DNA from: Flavobacterium hankyongi
GTDB taxonomy: Bacteria; Bacteroidota; Bacteroidia; Flavobacteriales; Flavobacteriaceae
Length of the DNA: 64,000 nucleotides
NCBI RefSeq assembly: GCF_036840915.1
Contig: NZ_CP085725.1
Location: 1,426,001-1,490,000 of the forward strand
Direction of reading: 5' to 3'
Shown here: positions 1 to 7,955 of the stretch, piece after piece
Layout of the letters: every line of letters begins with the position of its first letter
Position numbering within the stretch: the stretch's first letter is position 1
Notes under the pieces: generated by a model
Databases searched by the model: none
What the model saw: the letters and a program-made list of their open reading frames with translations, nothing else
Told to the model about the DNA's origin: nothing
Made by a program: the position numbers and the translations under genes

Positions 1-2
1 AA

Positions 3-923
3 TTTCAAATTTCAAATGATGCAATAGTGGATTGGATTCACCAGATGCATTGGTATAATTTTACGGAAGATAAATTGATAAAAAAAGATGATGTTTCTCA
101 AGTATTCAATATAAGTGAAATTGGATTGTCAATTGAATTAAAACAATCTACCTCTTCTAATTTGGGGCATAAAGAATTTAAACTTATTAATAACGGATAT
201 TTAAATTTTGAATCAGAAAATGAAATTCTCCTTCTGGATGCATTTGAGTATTATAAAACATTTCAAAAATTATTGCAATTCCTTTCTGCAAATACGAAGC
301 AATTTACATTTTTTTCTTACCAATGTTTAACTTGTGGTGAATGGATTAGTGTTTATTATAAAGAAGATAGATTTGAAAAATCAGGGTCAAGCTATATTCA
401 TTTAAGCTATAATGAAATTTCAGAAGAACTACCAATATTGATTAAAAATGCATACACTTCTGATGAATTTAAGTTTTGTTTAGATAAACTGATGGAAAAT
501 TTGCTAGGAATAAAGCTTAGCCATAGTAGAAGATTTACAAATTCAATTTCAACTTTTGAAGCGTTCAATAAATTATTTAAGAATCAGAAAAACACCAAAC
601 TCACAAATTATTTAAACTCTAATATCGAAAACATAATGGCAATGAGTAAAATAGACGAAAGCGAATTTTATGATTTTGCTTCGAAATTAGTTCGTTCCAG
701 AGATTACCATGTTCACAGTAATTTAAAAAATAACAATATATTTTCTGATTTTGAATTACTGTACATTAGTTTCCTTTTGGACTATACAGTAGGTTTAGGT
801 TTGATGGAACAAATGAATATTTCCAAAAAAATACTAGATAAGATTATAAATCGAGGGCAAAGTGTTTTCATAGATATGCAAAAAACAAATAGGATATTGA
901 ATCAAGACCCTCTTATGAATTAA
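3..923 (+). CDS. ApeA-like HEPN-domain protein (5' end outside window)
   Basis: The reading frame is open to the first bases of the window, so the true start lies upstream; the GTG at 27 is probably an internal Val. Counting from it, the C-terminal third is helical and carries two overlapping R-x4-H motifs (R223/H228 and R225/H230 in RSRDYHVH), the ribonuclease signature of HEPN domains. The N-terminal part, a beta-rich segment followed by a helical region, resembles the ApeA N-terminal domain that accompanies HEPN in abortive-infection proteins. The likely role is an anti-phage RNase; this is inferred from family, not shown. It converges on the RES-type gene with an 11-bp overlap at the stops, so the two are not one operon. 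It could be another HEPN family. Confidence 0.6.
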   Translation, partial: FQISNDAIVDWIHQMHWYNFTEDKLIKKDDVSQVFNISEIGLSIELKQSTSSNLGHKEFKLINNGYLNFESENEILLLDAFEYYKTFQKLLQFLSANTKQFTFFSYQCLTCGEWISVYYKEDRFEKSGSSYIHLSYNEISEELPILIKNAYTSDEFKFCLDKLMENLLGIKLSHSRRFTNSISTFEAFNKLFKNQKNTKLTNYLNSNIENIMAMSKIDESEFYDFASKLVRSRDYHVHSNLKNNNIFSDFELLYISFLLDYTVGLGLMEQMNISKKILDKIINRGQSVFIDMQKTNRILNQDPLMN

Positions 924-2031
924 TATGTCCTCTTGAAACAATTTCTTTCGTTCTCATGGAATCTAGTTTTCTTTCAATCTTTCCTAATATTGAATAACCG
1001 TATGGTGATTTACTTCCTGCTATGAATTCAATTCTTGGTATTTTATCGTTTATTTTTCTTATTTGTTCATCACTCTCAAAAAACATCATACCTCCTGAAG
1101 AAAATTCAAGTAACTGATTAGAAATAGTACTAGTCATTTCAAACATGGATAATAACTCTTCACAATGACCAACATCTTTATTTTCTTTAACTGGTAATAC
1201 CAAATTGTACAAATCTCCTTTGGTTTCAATACCATCATAACTTATATGTGTTGAGTTATATTTAATAGCATCTATATCTTTATTATTTCTAATCCATTGG
1301 AGTAATAGTTGAGGAAAAATATATTCAGGTTTGAAACTATCGTCATAATTATTAACTTTCACAGAGCAGCAAGCTATAAGAGGCCAAGTCATTAGATACT
1401 TATAAGCAATGTCAGAATAATAATTATTTGATATGTTGCTACCTGTTAAATCTAAATATTTTATTTTTTGAACGCTTTTCAATCGAACCGCTTGAAAATT
1501 ATTAACAGAAGGTCTTTTTAGCTCTTCCCAAGCTACATATAGTGTTTTGCTTAAATATAGCGAAGGAAATCCTGGGATACTATATCTTTGGGTATTAACT
1601 CTATTTCGTAACTCAAACGGGATGTGAAACATTTCTGTTTGATTCAGCGCAAAATTTTCCTTTTTAATCCTGATGCGATAAAAATTTTGGTCAGTATCAA
1701 ATGAATTTATATTAAAAATTTGTTTGTACTTTTTTGCTCTATTATCCAATGTATCACTAAACTTTTGATAAGAATTGGAAGGCTGACCGTTTAAATAAAA
1801 ATTTAGTGTGTCCTTTAAACCTTCTATGAATTCTGACTGTATTCTAATTGTGTTAGATATTTTTTTTGTCCCAGAAAGTCCATCAATTTTAAAACTTTCT
1901 TCCGTTATTTTTCCCAATAACTCTAAATAGTCATCTAAAGTTTTAAACAGGAAAGTTCTGAATGAATCTTGGGAACTTTTTTTAAGTGGTAAATGCAAAA
2001 ATGGATTTGTAATTATATCTTCAAAAGTCAT
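913..2031 (-). CDS. RES-domain-like protein
   Basis: A 372 aa soluble protein. Residues 118-280 show the RES pattern: an arginine block (R119, R149), LYLSKTLYVAWEEL with E169/E170, and later YIFPQLLLQWIR leading to KYNST with S260, the order R-E-S that names the family. RES proteins include ParT/MbcT-type toxins that degrade NAD+, normally paired with an Xre antitoxin. No such partner is adjacent; the nearest gene is the convergent HEPN protein. The first 110 residues are helical and not recognised, which makes the protein longer than simple RES toxins. Function as an NAD+-consuming effector is inference. Confidence 0.5.
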   Translation of the reverse strand: MTFEDIITNPFLHLPLKKSSQDSFRTFLFKTLDDYLELLGKITEESFKIDGLSGTKKISNTIRIQSEFIEGLKDTLNFYLNGQPSNSYQKFSDTLDNRAKKYKQIFNINSFDTDQNFYRIRIKKENFALNQTEMFHIPFELRNRVNTQRYSIPGFPSLYLSKTLYVAWEELKRPSVNNFQAVRLKSVQKIKYLDLTGSNISNNYYSDIAYKYLMTWPLIACCSVKVNNYDDSFKPEYIFPQLLLQWIRNNKDIDAIKYNSTHISYDGIETKGDLYNLVLPVKENKDVGHCEELLSMFEMTSTISNQLLEFSSGGMMFFESDEQIRKINDKIPRIEFIAGSKSPYGYSILGKIERKLDSMRTKEIVSRGHINS

Positions 2032-2202
2032 AATCTATTTTATCAAGCAATTTAATAGTTAACTATTCCTGTAAATGTATTAAAATATTACAATTACTTA
2101 GTCATTTTGAGATAATCTAAAATAAAAATCATTATAAATACGTATTGTGTAATATTGTAGGATTTATTTCCTTGTTATGGTTTTCAGTAATGAAATAATG
2201 AA

Positions 2203-2227
2203 TTTATAAAGTTTATTTATGCGTTAA
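2203..2227 (+). repeat. Left arm of perfect 25-bp inverted repeat
   Basis: The 25 bases here are the exact reverse complement of 2323-2347, with 95 bases between. The match stops cleanly on both sides. Such length is not expected by chance even in AT-rich DNA. It could be a recombinase or regulator binding site, a remnant of a small insertion, or an invertible segment. Confidence 0.85.
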
Positions 2228-2239
2228 GAATTCAAGTGT

Positions 2240-2257
2240 CTAACTAAATTTAGTTAG
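2240..2257. repeat. 18-bp perfect palindrome, part of att-like motif A
   Basis: ctaactaaatttagttag reads the same on both strands. Its core actaaatttagtta recurs at 21819-21832 beside the tyrosine recombinase genes, followed in both places by 22 bases and then ggattgttt. It may be half of an integration site, or a regulatory operator. Confidence 0.6.
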
Positions 2258-2287
2258 ATGAAATATCCTCAAAATTAAGGATTGTTT
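2243..2287 (+). repeat. att-like motif A (direct repeat of 21819-21863)
   Basis: Same orientation as motif B, 19.6 kb away. If both are attachment sites, the element spans from here to 21.86 kb and carries the nuclease, PIN and two-gene systems as cargo. The sequence is AT-rich, so exact significance needs calculation. Confidence 0.4.
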
Positions 2288-2322
2288 AGCATTAAAATAT
2301 TCCTATATATTGTCCCTAATTA

Positions 2323-2347
2323 TTAACGCATAAATAAACTTTATAAA
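2323..2347 (-). repeat. Right arm of perfect 25-bp inverted repeat
   Basis: Reverse complement of 2203-2227. It abuts the ATG at 2348, so in a transcript from the left the arms could fold into a long stem that would hide the ribosome binding region of the nuclease gene. Confidence 0.85.
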
Positions 2348-2902
2348 ATGAAGAATTTTGAATTATTTGTTGATGAAATAGTTGGTAAATGGAGAAAAGA
2401 AAAAAAAGCCATTCTTGAAAATAAAGGACTTGGAAGCCCAAGTAACAGAGAAGTTGGGGATTTAGCGGAAGATTATATCTTAAGAAAAATAAAAGTTTTA
2501 AACCCAAAATATATTTCGATAAAATCAAAAGGTAGCCAAACACCATCAGATATTTATACTGTTGCTAAAAGAAAAGGTTATTGGCACATTATGTTAATTC
2601 AAGTCAAGTGTTCTGTCACAAAAGGAGGAATTTATGAGCTAGACGAAAATGAAAGAAAAGTTTTTGATGAACTGGCAAAATTTGTTAAATCCCAAATTGG
2701 TACTTCGGAGTATATGACTAAATATAAAAATGAACCAATAATTATATCCAATGGATATGCTGGTGTTTATCGCAACATAAATTTAACGCCCACTAAACAT
2801 TTGCTAGAAAAAAAGAGAGCATACAAAATTTTTAGATTAAATTCTTCTAAACTAATTATTGAGAATATTAAAAATGAAGTAAAAATTGCCCATAATCTTT
2901 AA
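2348..2902 (+). CDS. PD-(D/E)XK nuclease-like protein
   Basis: A 184 aa cytosolic protein. Around residues 37-90 it shows the order expected for a PD-(D/E)XK nuclease: E41 in a helix (GDLAEDYILRKI), D68 in SDIY, and a strand ending in Q85-V-K87, a Q-x-K variant of the catalytic site. The rest is helical and basic. It looks like a small restriction-type or Holliday-resolvase-like endonuclease; no methyltransferase or partner is adjacent. The start codon follows the right arm of a 25-bp inverted repeat with no spacer. No clear Shine-Dalgarno is seen, which is usual in Bacteroidota. Substrate unknown. Confidence 0.55.
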   Translation: MKNFELFVDEIVGKWRKEKKAILENKGLGSPSNREVGDLAEDYILRKIKVLNPKYISIKSKGSQTPSDIYTVAKRKGYWHIMLIQVKCSVTKGGIYELDENERKVFDELAKFVKSQIGTSEYMTKYKNEPIIISNGYAGVYRNINLTPTKHLLEKKRAYKIFRLNSSKLIIENIKNEVKIAHNL

Positions 2903-3057
2903 AAATACTTTTGGAAAAAATAACTAAGAATATGTCAAAAATATAGTTTTCTAAACTGTTGATTTTTTTTACAAACATATAAAATAAGGATGAGTTTTGT
3001 ACTCATTCTTATTATCCCAAATTTCAAATTCCTAACCAATCGAAAAATAATAATGTT

Positions 3058-3414
3058 CTATCCAAATGTTTTTTCGAATGTTTTGTATATAACTGAATCA
3101 ATCTTGTCTTTATTAGCTTCAATAATTTCTCTTCTTGCATTAGAGACAGAATAATCATTTTTTATCCAATATATTTGATTATTTGAAGCAAATGCACTTG
3201 TGATGTCATTCAATTGTTTAATTGAAAAATTATCAAAATCTCTAAGTTTTCTAATAACGCTTTTTGCATTATCAAATGAATAAGCCTCGAATAGATTTTT
3301 AATAATTATTTCTTTTTCAGTCTCACTTGATATTTCTATATCTGGGTAGAATTTTTTAAAAAAATCTGTTATTTTTTTAAAATAGTGTAAATCGGAATCT
3401 TTTTTTCTTTCCAC
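3058..3414 (-). CDS. C-terminal part of PIN-domain protein, out of frame
   Basis: A 118 aa helical frame opening at a GTG that overlaps the end of the upstream PIN-domain frame by 46 bp. Its text continues naturally from the PIN protein (EWKEKK then DSDLHYFKKITDFF), which matches the way I remember intact DUF4935-type PIN proteins running on after the EW motif. I therefore read it as the C-terminal third of the same gene, separated by a one-base frameshift at the A7 run 3400-3406, not an independent gene. Sequencing error, decay or programmed slippage are all possible. Confidence 0.6.
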   Translation of the reverse strand: MERKKDSDLHYFKKITDFFKKFYPDIEISSETEKEIIIKNLFEAYSFDNAKSVIRKLRDFDNFSIKQLNDITSAFASNNQIYWIKNDYSVSNARREIIEANKDKIDSVIYKTFEKTFG

Positions 3415-4013
3415 TCTTTTAACAAGTATTCATTAAATTTTTTATCATTAAGTTTCGAATAATAGTCTTTATCATCTGAAATGAAAAATAAATCTTCATA
3501 GTCGGAAGCATCCTCTAGAAGACTTTCCCAATTTATGGCATCTCCATATGATTTGTCTTTTCCAGGAGGGTTGCCAATATCATATCTTAAAATTGCTCTA
3601 TTTAAAACTTCATTACTTGTTTCAATAAATTCAGCTTTTGAAAATAATTGATTTAAAACTTCATCTGCAAGCAGAGTCTCAGATTCAGCATCATGTTGAA
3701 GTTTCTCTAATAACTTACTTTTATTTGTTTCAAACTGCTTGATAGCTTTTTTCATTAAATCATATTCATCATAAGAATGACAAATCATTGGAAATTGATT
3801 TCCGAGTTTTACTCCTCTTAGTTTATCTAAAGAATCTGCAATTTTAACTTCTCTATTCCTATCGAACTCATTTTTTGTTTGCTCAGGGAGGTACAATTTG
3901 ATATTGTCAGTATTAATTAATGCAATAAGTTTTTTCAATTCTTCTAAGTCTTCATTAGAAAAATGATAGAAAGTCAGATAAACATTAGTATCTATATATA
4001 AATTTCTTCTCAT
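3369..4013 (-). CDS. PIN-domain (DUF4935-like) RNase, N-terminal part
   Basis: The 214 aa frame carries the acidic residues of a PIN nuclease: D8 in YIDTNV, E49 in the KNEFDR segment, D158 in GDAINWESLL, and D180/D183 in FISDDKDY. PIN domains are metal-dependent RNases used in toxin-antitoxin and defence systems. The frame ends prematurely, replacing the expected helical tail with IPIYTILKK; the tail is found one frame over (3058-3414). An A7 run at the junction makes slippage the likely cause. If the domain is intact it may still cut RNA, but the protein as read is truncated. No antitoxin is adjacent. Confidence 0.65.
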   Translation of the reverse strand: MRRNLYIDTNVYLTFYHFSNEDLEELKKLIALINTDNIKLYLPEQTKNEFDRNREVKIADSLDKLRGVKLGNQFPMICHSYDEYDLMKKAIKQFETNKSKLLEKLQHDAESETLLADEVLNQLFSKAEFIETSNEVLNRAILRYDIGNPPGKDKSYGDAINWESLLEDASDYEDLFFISDDKDYYSKLNDKKFNEYLLKEWKEKKIPIYTILKK

Positions 4014-4066
4014 GACATAGATAATAGCGTTAAATTTTAGGGTCTAATTTTTCCATTTGAATAAGG

Positions 4067-4918
4067 CTAATTTAAACTTCTCAATAAAGCGTTTTCATCT
4101 TCCCGATTAGACTCTTTTATATATTCATCTCTCTTATTTTTGAAAATTATGGATACGTTAGGATGAGTTATTTTAGTTTGTTCAAATAGTGAATCAAAAT
4201 ATTCAGCCCTAAATCTTTCGATATTTCCACCTTCGAAAGCTCCTCTGCTGGTAAAACTTAAGTTATTCCCAAGCTGAACATCAAATGCTAATTTCATCGC
4301 ATTACTGTTTATATTTTCAATAATATTATAAATTGCTTTTGGAAAACCTCTTTTCTCCTGTAAGCTTATCGGATATTTAGCTAACATTTTTCCGATACAA
4401 TTATCAGCCGATTTTAATTTTGTTTTTTCTTCTGCCAACTCCCTAACTCTATTTATCCAACCTGTAAGTATATCCTCATCCAGCGAACCATCTTCCTGCA
4501 TTGAAGGTATTAAATTAAACTTATCAAATATATGATATTTGAATTCATAAAATAATTTTGAATTTTCTTGCTTTTCTCTTTCTTGAAGTTCTTTTTCTGC
4601 CAATTCTTCGTCTTCTGGTAAATAAAACCAAGTAAGAAAATCAAAATATTCTTGTGGGTTTTTAGACATTACCTTGAAAAGATTTTTGGGAGTAACGGAA
4701 TAATAACTACTAAATGCAAAGAAAAATTTCATTTCAACTTTTGCACCTCTTTCTTCATCATAATCATCCTTTTCATATAAAAACTCCATTATATAATTAA
4801 AATGATTTTGGTCAAATTGTGCATTGTCATCAATAGAATTTAAATCAATTCCTTCCAAAATATTTAGAATCTCATCAGATGTAAATTCTTTTTTAACATT
4901 TTGCTGAAATAAACTCAT
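4067..4918 (-). CDS. Partner protein of two-gene putative defence system
   Basis: A 283 aa acidic, helical protein with no signal peptide or membrane segment. The C-terminal third is the most family-like: RGFPKAIYNIIE, then SRGAFEGGNIERFRAEYF, HPNVSIIFKNKRDEYIKES and REDE. I recall this R-G, GG-x-x-E-R and terminal E-D arrangement from unnamed proteins encoded beside very large helical-repeat proteins in many bacteria. Here it follows the 992 aa gene with a 26-bp overlap, implying translational coupling and a shared complex. No catalytic motif is visible. A role in phage defence is inferred only from context. Confidence 0.55.
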   Translation of the reverse strand: MSLFQQNVKKEFTSDEILNILEGIDLNSIDDNAQFDQNHFNYIMEFLYEKDDYDEERGAKVEMKFFFAFSSYYSVTPKNLFKVMSKNPQEYFDFLTWFYLPEDEELAEKELQEREKQENSKLFYEFKYHIFDKFNLIPSMQEDGSLDEDILTGWINRVRELAEEKTKLKSADNCIGKMLAKYPISLQEKRGFPKAIYNIIENINSNAMKLAFDVQLGNNLSFTSRGAFEGGNIERFRAEYFDSLFEQTKITHPNVSIIFKNKRDEYIKESNREDENALLRSLN

Positions 4919-7871
4919 CCCTAAAAGTGTTTAAGAGTACAATATGTTTATTAAAAATATTTAATTTATCTACAGCAAACAGCAGTCTTATTTTGTCATT
5001 TATATATAATTCCCTACCTTGAGATTTCCAAAAGAGGCTTTCAATTTCAGCACCTTTTTCTTGAATATATTTCCATAAATTAACATTACTATTAAGAGCG
5101 TTGTAAAACCTAACTATACCATCTTTTGACAAACCACTCTTTACTAATTCCTCAAGTATCTCAAATTGTACAGCTTGTGAGTTTTTAATTTCGCAAACTC
5201 TAATAAACTCATTTGCTAACGATATTTCTTTGCTATTTTCAGATTCTATCTTTTTATAAACTTTGAGTTTGTCTTCATCGGATAAATCACTAAATAAGGC
5301 TAATGCATTTCCAAATAAAAATGGGCATTCTGATTTGTTAGCTAATTCAAAAATCTTTTCTAAATTATTTTTTGAAATGACTTCCTTAATAAATACTACT
5401 CTTTTATCCGAAATCATTTGATTTCTAATTTGCCAATCTTCTTCCTCTTTACCATCAATGAATGTTGGGACATGCTCATCAAATAGAAACAATCCATTTA
5501 AAATAATATCATCTGTTTTAAATTTATTAGCTGTTTCTTCAATCTTTTTTAAGATATCTTCAGGTAAAGACCAATTCGCATCTGGATAGCTACGGTGTCG
5601 ACCAATAAATTGTCTAAACTTTTGGTAAATTTCATTTCTCTTCTCTGCATTATTCGAATCCAGTGTTCCTATTACAACAAGAATCTCGTCAATTCTATGC
5701 CAATCAATATCGTCTAATAAGTCAATTAATATTAAGATTTTGGAAAAATCATTCTTAGATTTTTCGATAATAACATCAATATAAAAGTTTAACATATAGA
5801 CAATTTCCTTGGTTGTAACACGAATTTCCCTTAATTCAGAAAACAAACGCATTTTTGGTCTTGGTACATGCATTGCTGTGTCATTTTTGCTGCTGACCAT
5901 ACCAATCATTAAGTTGAATATAATATCTGGATATTTTTTAACAAGTATTTCCAATATTGCTTTCCTTTCTTCTGCATTGGCATTTGTTTGCGGATACCAA
6001 GTCCTGAAAATATTTTTTAAAGAATTATATGGTGTATTTGATGTAGGAAGTTTTTCAGGTGATGACAATATTAATTCGCATAATGCAGTTGATACTCGCA
6101 TTAGATTTTCTGGCATCCAGCCAACTATTTCCAATGACCACAATAAAGAAGGTAGATAATTTGAATTCCCCATTATAAGGCTTTTCTCTTCATCAAAAAA
6201 CATTTTGATTTCTCCACTTTTAATAGTTCTTTCCAAATGATTCAAAAACACTATTGGAGATGCTTCAGCTAAAACCATTAATTCTGTAGATAGTGAACAC
6301 CAAACAGCTAAATCTTTGTTTAAAATTTCATTAACTACATTATTAATAAATGTTTCAGTAGATATGATGCTAACTCCATATTTCTCTCCAAAGACGGAAA
6401 TTATATTAAGTGATTCACAAATTCCTTTTTTTAGTTTTGAAGAATATTTTGGCCGATTTTCAGGGGTTTGAAAAAATACTCCTCTATCATCCAATGGAAT
6501 TGTGAATTTATAATGTATTTCACTTAATATTTCAACTGCTATTTTATGAATATTGTCATAATCATTTTGAGTTAAGAACTTTGAAAAATGCAACCATAAA
6601 TCTGTTGGTGAAATCAATCTCCAAACCCCGTTAATATGATAAATAGGTGTGTCTTCCTGATTTAATAAGAAAAATAGAAATTTTTCATATTCTATATAAG
6701 ATTTACCTGTTATTGTTTCTACAATATATTTATCCCCATCATAATTTTCACTATATTGATTTAAAATTAAGATTGGTATAATATCCGAATAGTTAATATT
6801 ACTCATCCATTTAGGAGAAGTGGTATCAATTTCTAAGACCCTCCTCAAAACTGATATGTTTCTTCCTGAACTAGATGTCAATACTCTTGATTTTTCACGG
6901 TCAATTCCCATTCTAATAAGACTGTTTTCAAAATCATCTCCTGATACGATAGGTAGTTGAATACTATTTCCTCTAATTTCATCTGAGGGGCTTAATGGTA
7001 TAATTAATTTATGTCCTTTTAATATTGAGGCATTAATATCAATATTTTCAATACTAAATTTTATAATTATTATTAATTGAGAATTATTGTTTATAATTTT
7101 ACTAAATGATTCTCTATTATCGATTACTATAGTTCTATTTGATAAATCAGTTTTATTGTAAGAATCTAACTGCTCTATTATAGCTAGGGGAAAGATTACT
7201 GCTTCATCTTTAGTTATAGATTTTAAATACAGAATGTCATCTTTACTATCAAAAAAATCTTTTACTATTTCAATTTGTTTATTTCGACTATTTCCAGCAA
7301 TAATTTCAGGTAGAACTTTTATTCTACCATTATTACTCCATTTATTCCAATATTCTTCGGCAGAATATATTCCGTATGTTGGCTTTCCTAATTTTTCAGC
7401 TAACCATATCTCTACTGATGGAGCTATTTCTAGCCATTGCTCTATATCAAGAGCGTCATAGTATTTTACATCTTTCCAAAAACCCTCAGCTTTTTTATCA
7501 TCAGACCATTTTTTCTTGTCACGATATTTTTTTGCTGTGACATTTATATATGTAGTTTCATTTGGAATTTTGCCTAAGGTATCCGCTTTTCTTTTTTGAT
7601 AATCTTCATCAGCTTTACCTTTTTTATTGTTGGTTGAACCAAATTCCCATACACTATCTCCTAATGGAATAAATAAATTTTCTGAATCAACAAGAAGTTC
7701 CCCATCATATCCACCTGTTTGAATGTCATCACCATATGAAAAATTAATCGATTTTATATTGTTCAAATTAATCGTTGCAAGAATCAGCTTTCTTATTAAA
7801 TGAGGTAGATGGTATCTACAATCTACCGAATTGCTCCAGTTTTCTATATCATTTGTAGTTATAAATCTCAT
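4893..7871 (-). CDS. Large helical-repeat protein of putative two-gene defence system
   Basis: A 992 aa soluble protein. Residues 1-165 form an alpha/beta domain with a PD-(D/E)XK-like series: D56 in GGYDGE, E76 in VWEFG and K84/K86. Residues 170-330 resemble a STAND-type NTPase region by strand pattern (TIVIDNRESF, LIIIIKF) but no Walker A lysine motif is visible, so it may be a degenerate sensor scaffold. The remainder is a long array of alpha-helices like ARM/HEAT repeats, probably a recognition surface. It is the first gene of an overlapping pair with the 283 aa partner. I do not recognise a named system. Nuclease activity is a guess from the D/E/K pattern. Confidence 0.55.
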   Translation of the reverse strand: MRFITTNDIENWSNSVDCRYHLPHLIRKLILATINLNNIKSINFSYGDDIQTGGYDGELLVDSENLFIPLGDSVWEFGSTNNKKGKADEDYQKRKADTLGKIPNETTYINVTAKKYRDKKKWSDDKKAEGFWKDVKYYDALDIEQWLEIAPSVEIWLAEKLGKPTYGIYSAEEYWNKWSNNGRIKVLPEIIAGNSRNKQIEIVKDFFDSKDDILYLKSITKDEAVIFPLAIIEQLDSYNKTDLSNRTIVIDNRESFSKIINNNSQLIIIIKFSIENIDINASILKGHKLIIPLSPSDEIRGNSIQLPIVSGDDFENSLIRMGIDREKSRVLTSSSGRNISVLRRVLEIDTTSPKWMSNINYSDIIPILILNQYSENYDGDKYIVETITGKSYIEYEKFLFFLLNQEDTPIYHINGVWRLISPTDLWLHFSKFLTQNDYDNIHKIAVEILSEIHYKFTIPLDDRGVFFQTPENRPKYSSKLKKGICESLNIISVFGEKYGVSIISTETFINNVVNEILNKDLAVWCSLSTELMVLAEASPIVFLNHLERTIKSGEIKMFFDEEKSLIMGNSNYLPSLLWSLEIVGWMPENLMRVSTALCELILSSPEKLPTSNTPYNSLKNIFRTWYPQTNANAEERKAILEILVKKYPDIIFNLMIGMVSSKNDTAMHVPRPKMRLFSELREIRVTTKEIVYMLNFYIDVIIEKSKNDFSKILILIDLLDDIDWHRIDEILVVIGTLDSNNAEKRNEIYQKFRQFIGRHRSYPDANWSLPEDILKKIEETANKFKTDDIILNGLFLFDEHVPTFIDGKEEEDWQIRNQMISDKRVVFIKEVISKNNLEKIFELANKSECPFLFGNALALFSDLSDEDKLKVYKKIESENSKEISLANEFIRVCEIKNSQAVQFEILEELVKSGLSKDGIVRFYNALNSNVNLWKYIQEKGAEIESLFWKSQGRELYINDKIRLLFAVDKLNIFNKHIVLLNTFRDEFISAKC

Positions 7872-7955
7872 AGTCTTTTATTTACAATATATGAAAAACA
7901 AATATGTAAAAGTTATAAATACTAATTTATTTCTGCATCGTGATTATTCACTTAT

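Larger units (their letters stand above)
2032..2347. other. Gene-free region with nested inverted repeats and att-like sequence
   Basis: This 316-bp, very AT-rich gap holds no convincing gene. It contains a perfect 25-bp inverted repeat whose right arm ends directly at the start codon of the nuclease gene at 2348. Inside the loop is an 18-bp perfect palindrome and one copy of a 45-bp motif that recurs next to the tyrosine recombinases. The short minus-strand frame at 2316-2546 is a shadow of the nuclease gene. Confidence 0.6.

Noticed and set aside
2316..2546. Minus-strand 76 aa frame
   Set aside because: Lies antisense over the nuclease gene start and inverted repeat; hydrophobic, phenylalanine-rich shadow translation.
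5809..6159. 116 aa plus-strand frame
   Set aside because: Antisense to the 992 aa gene, no independent signal.
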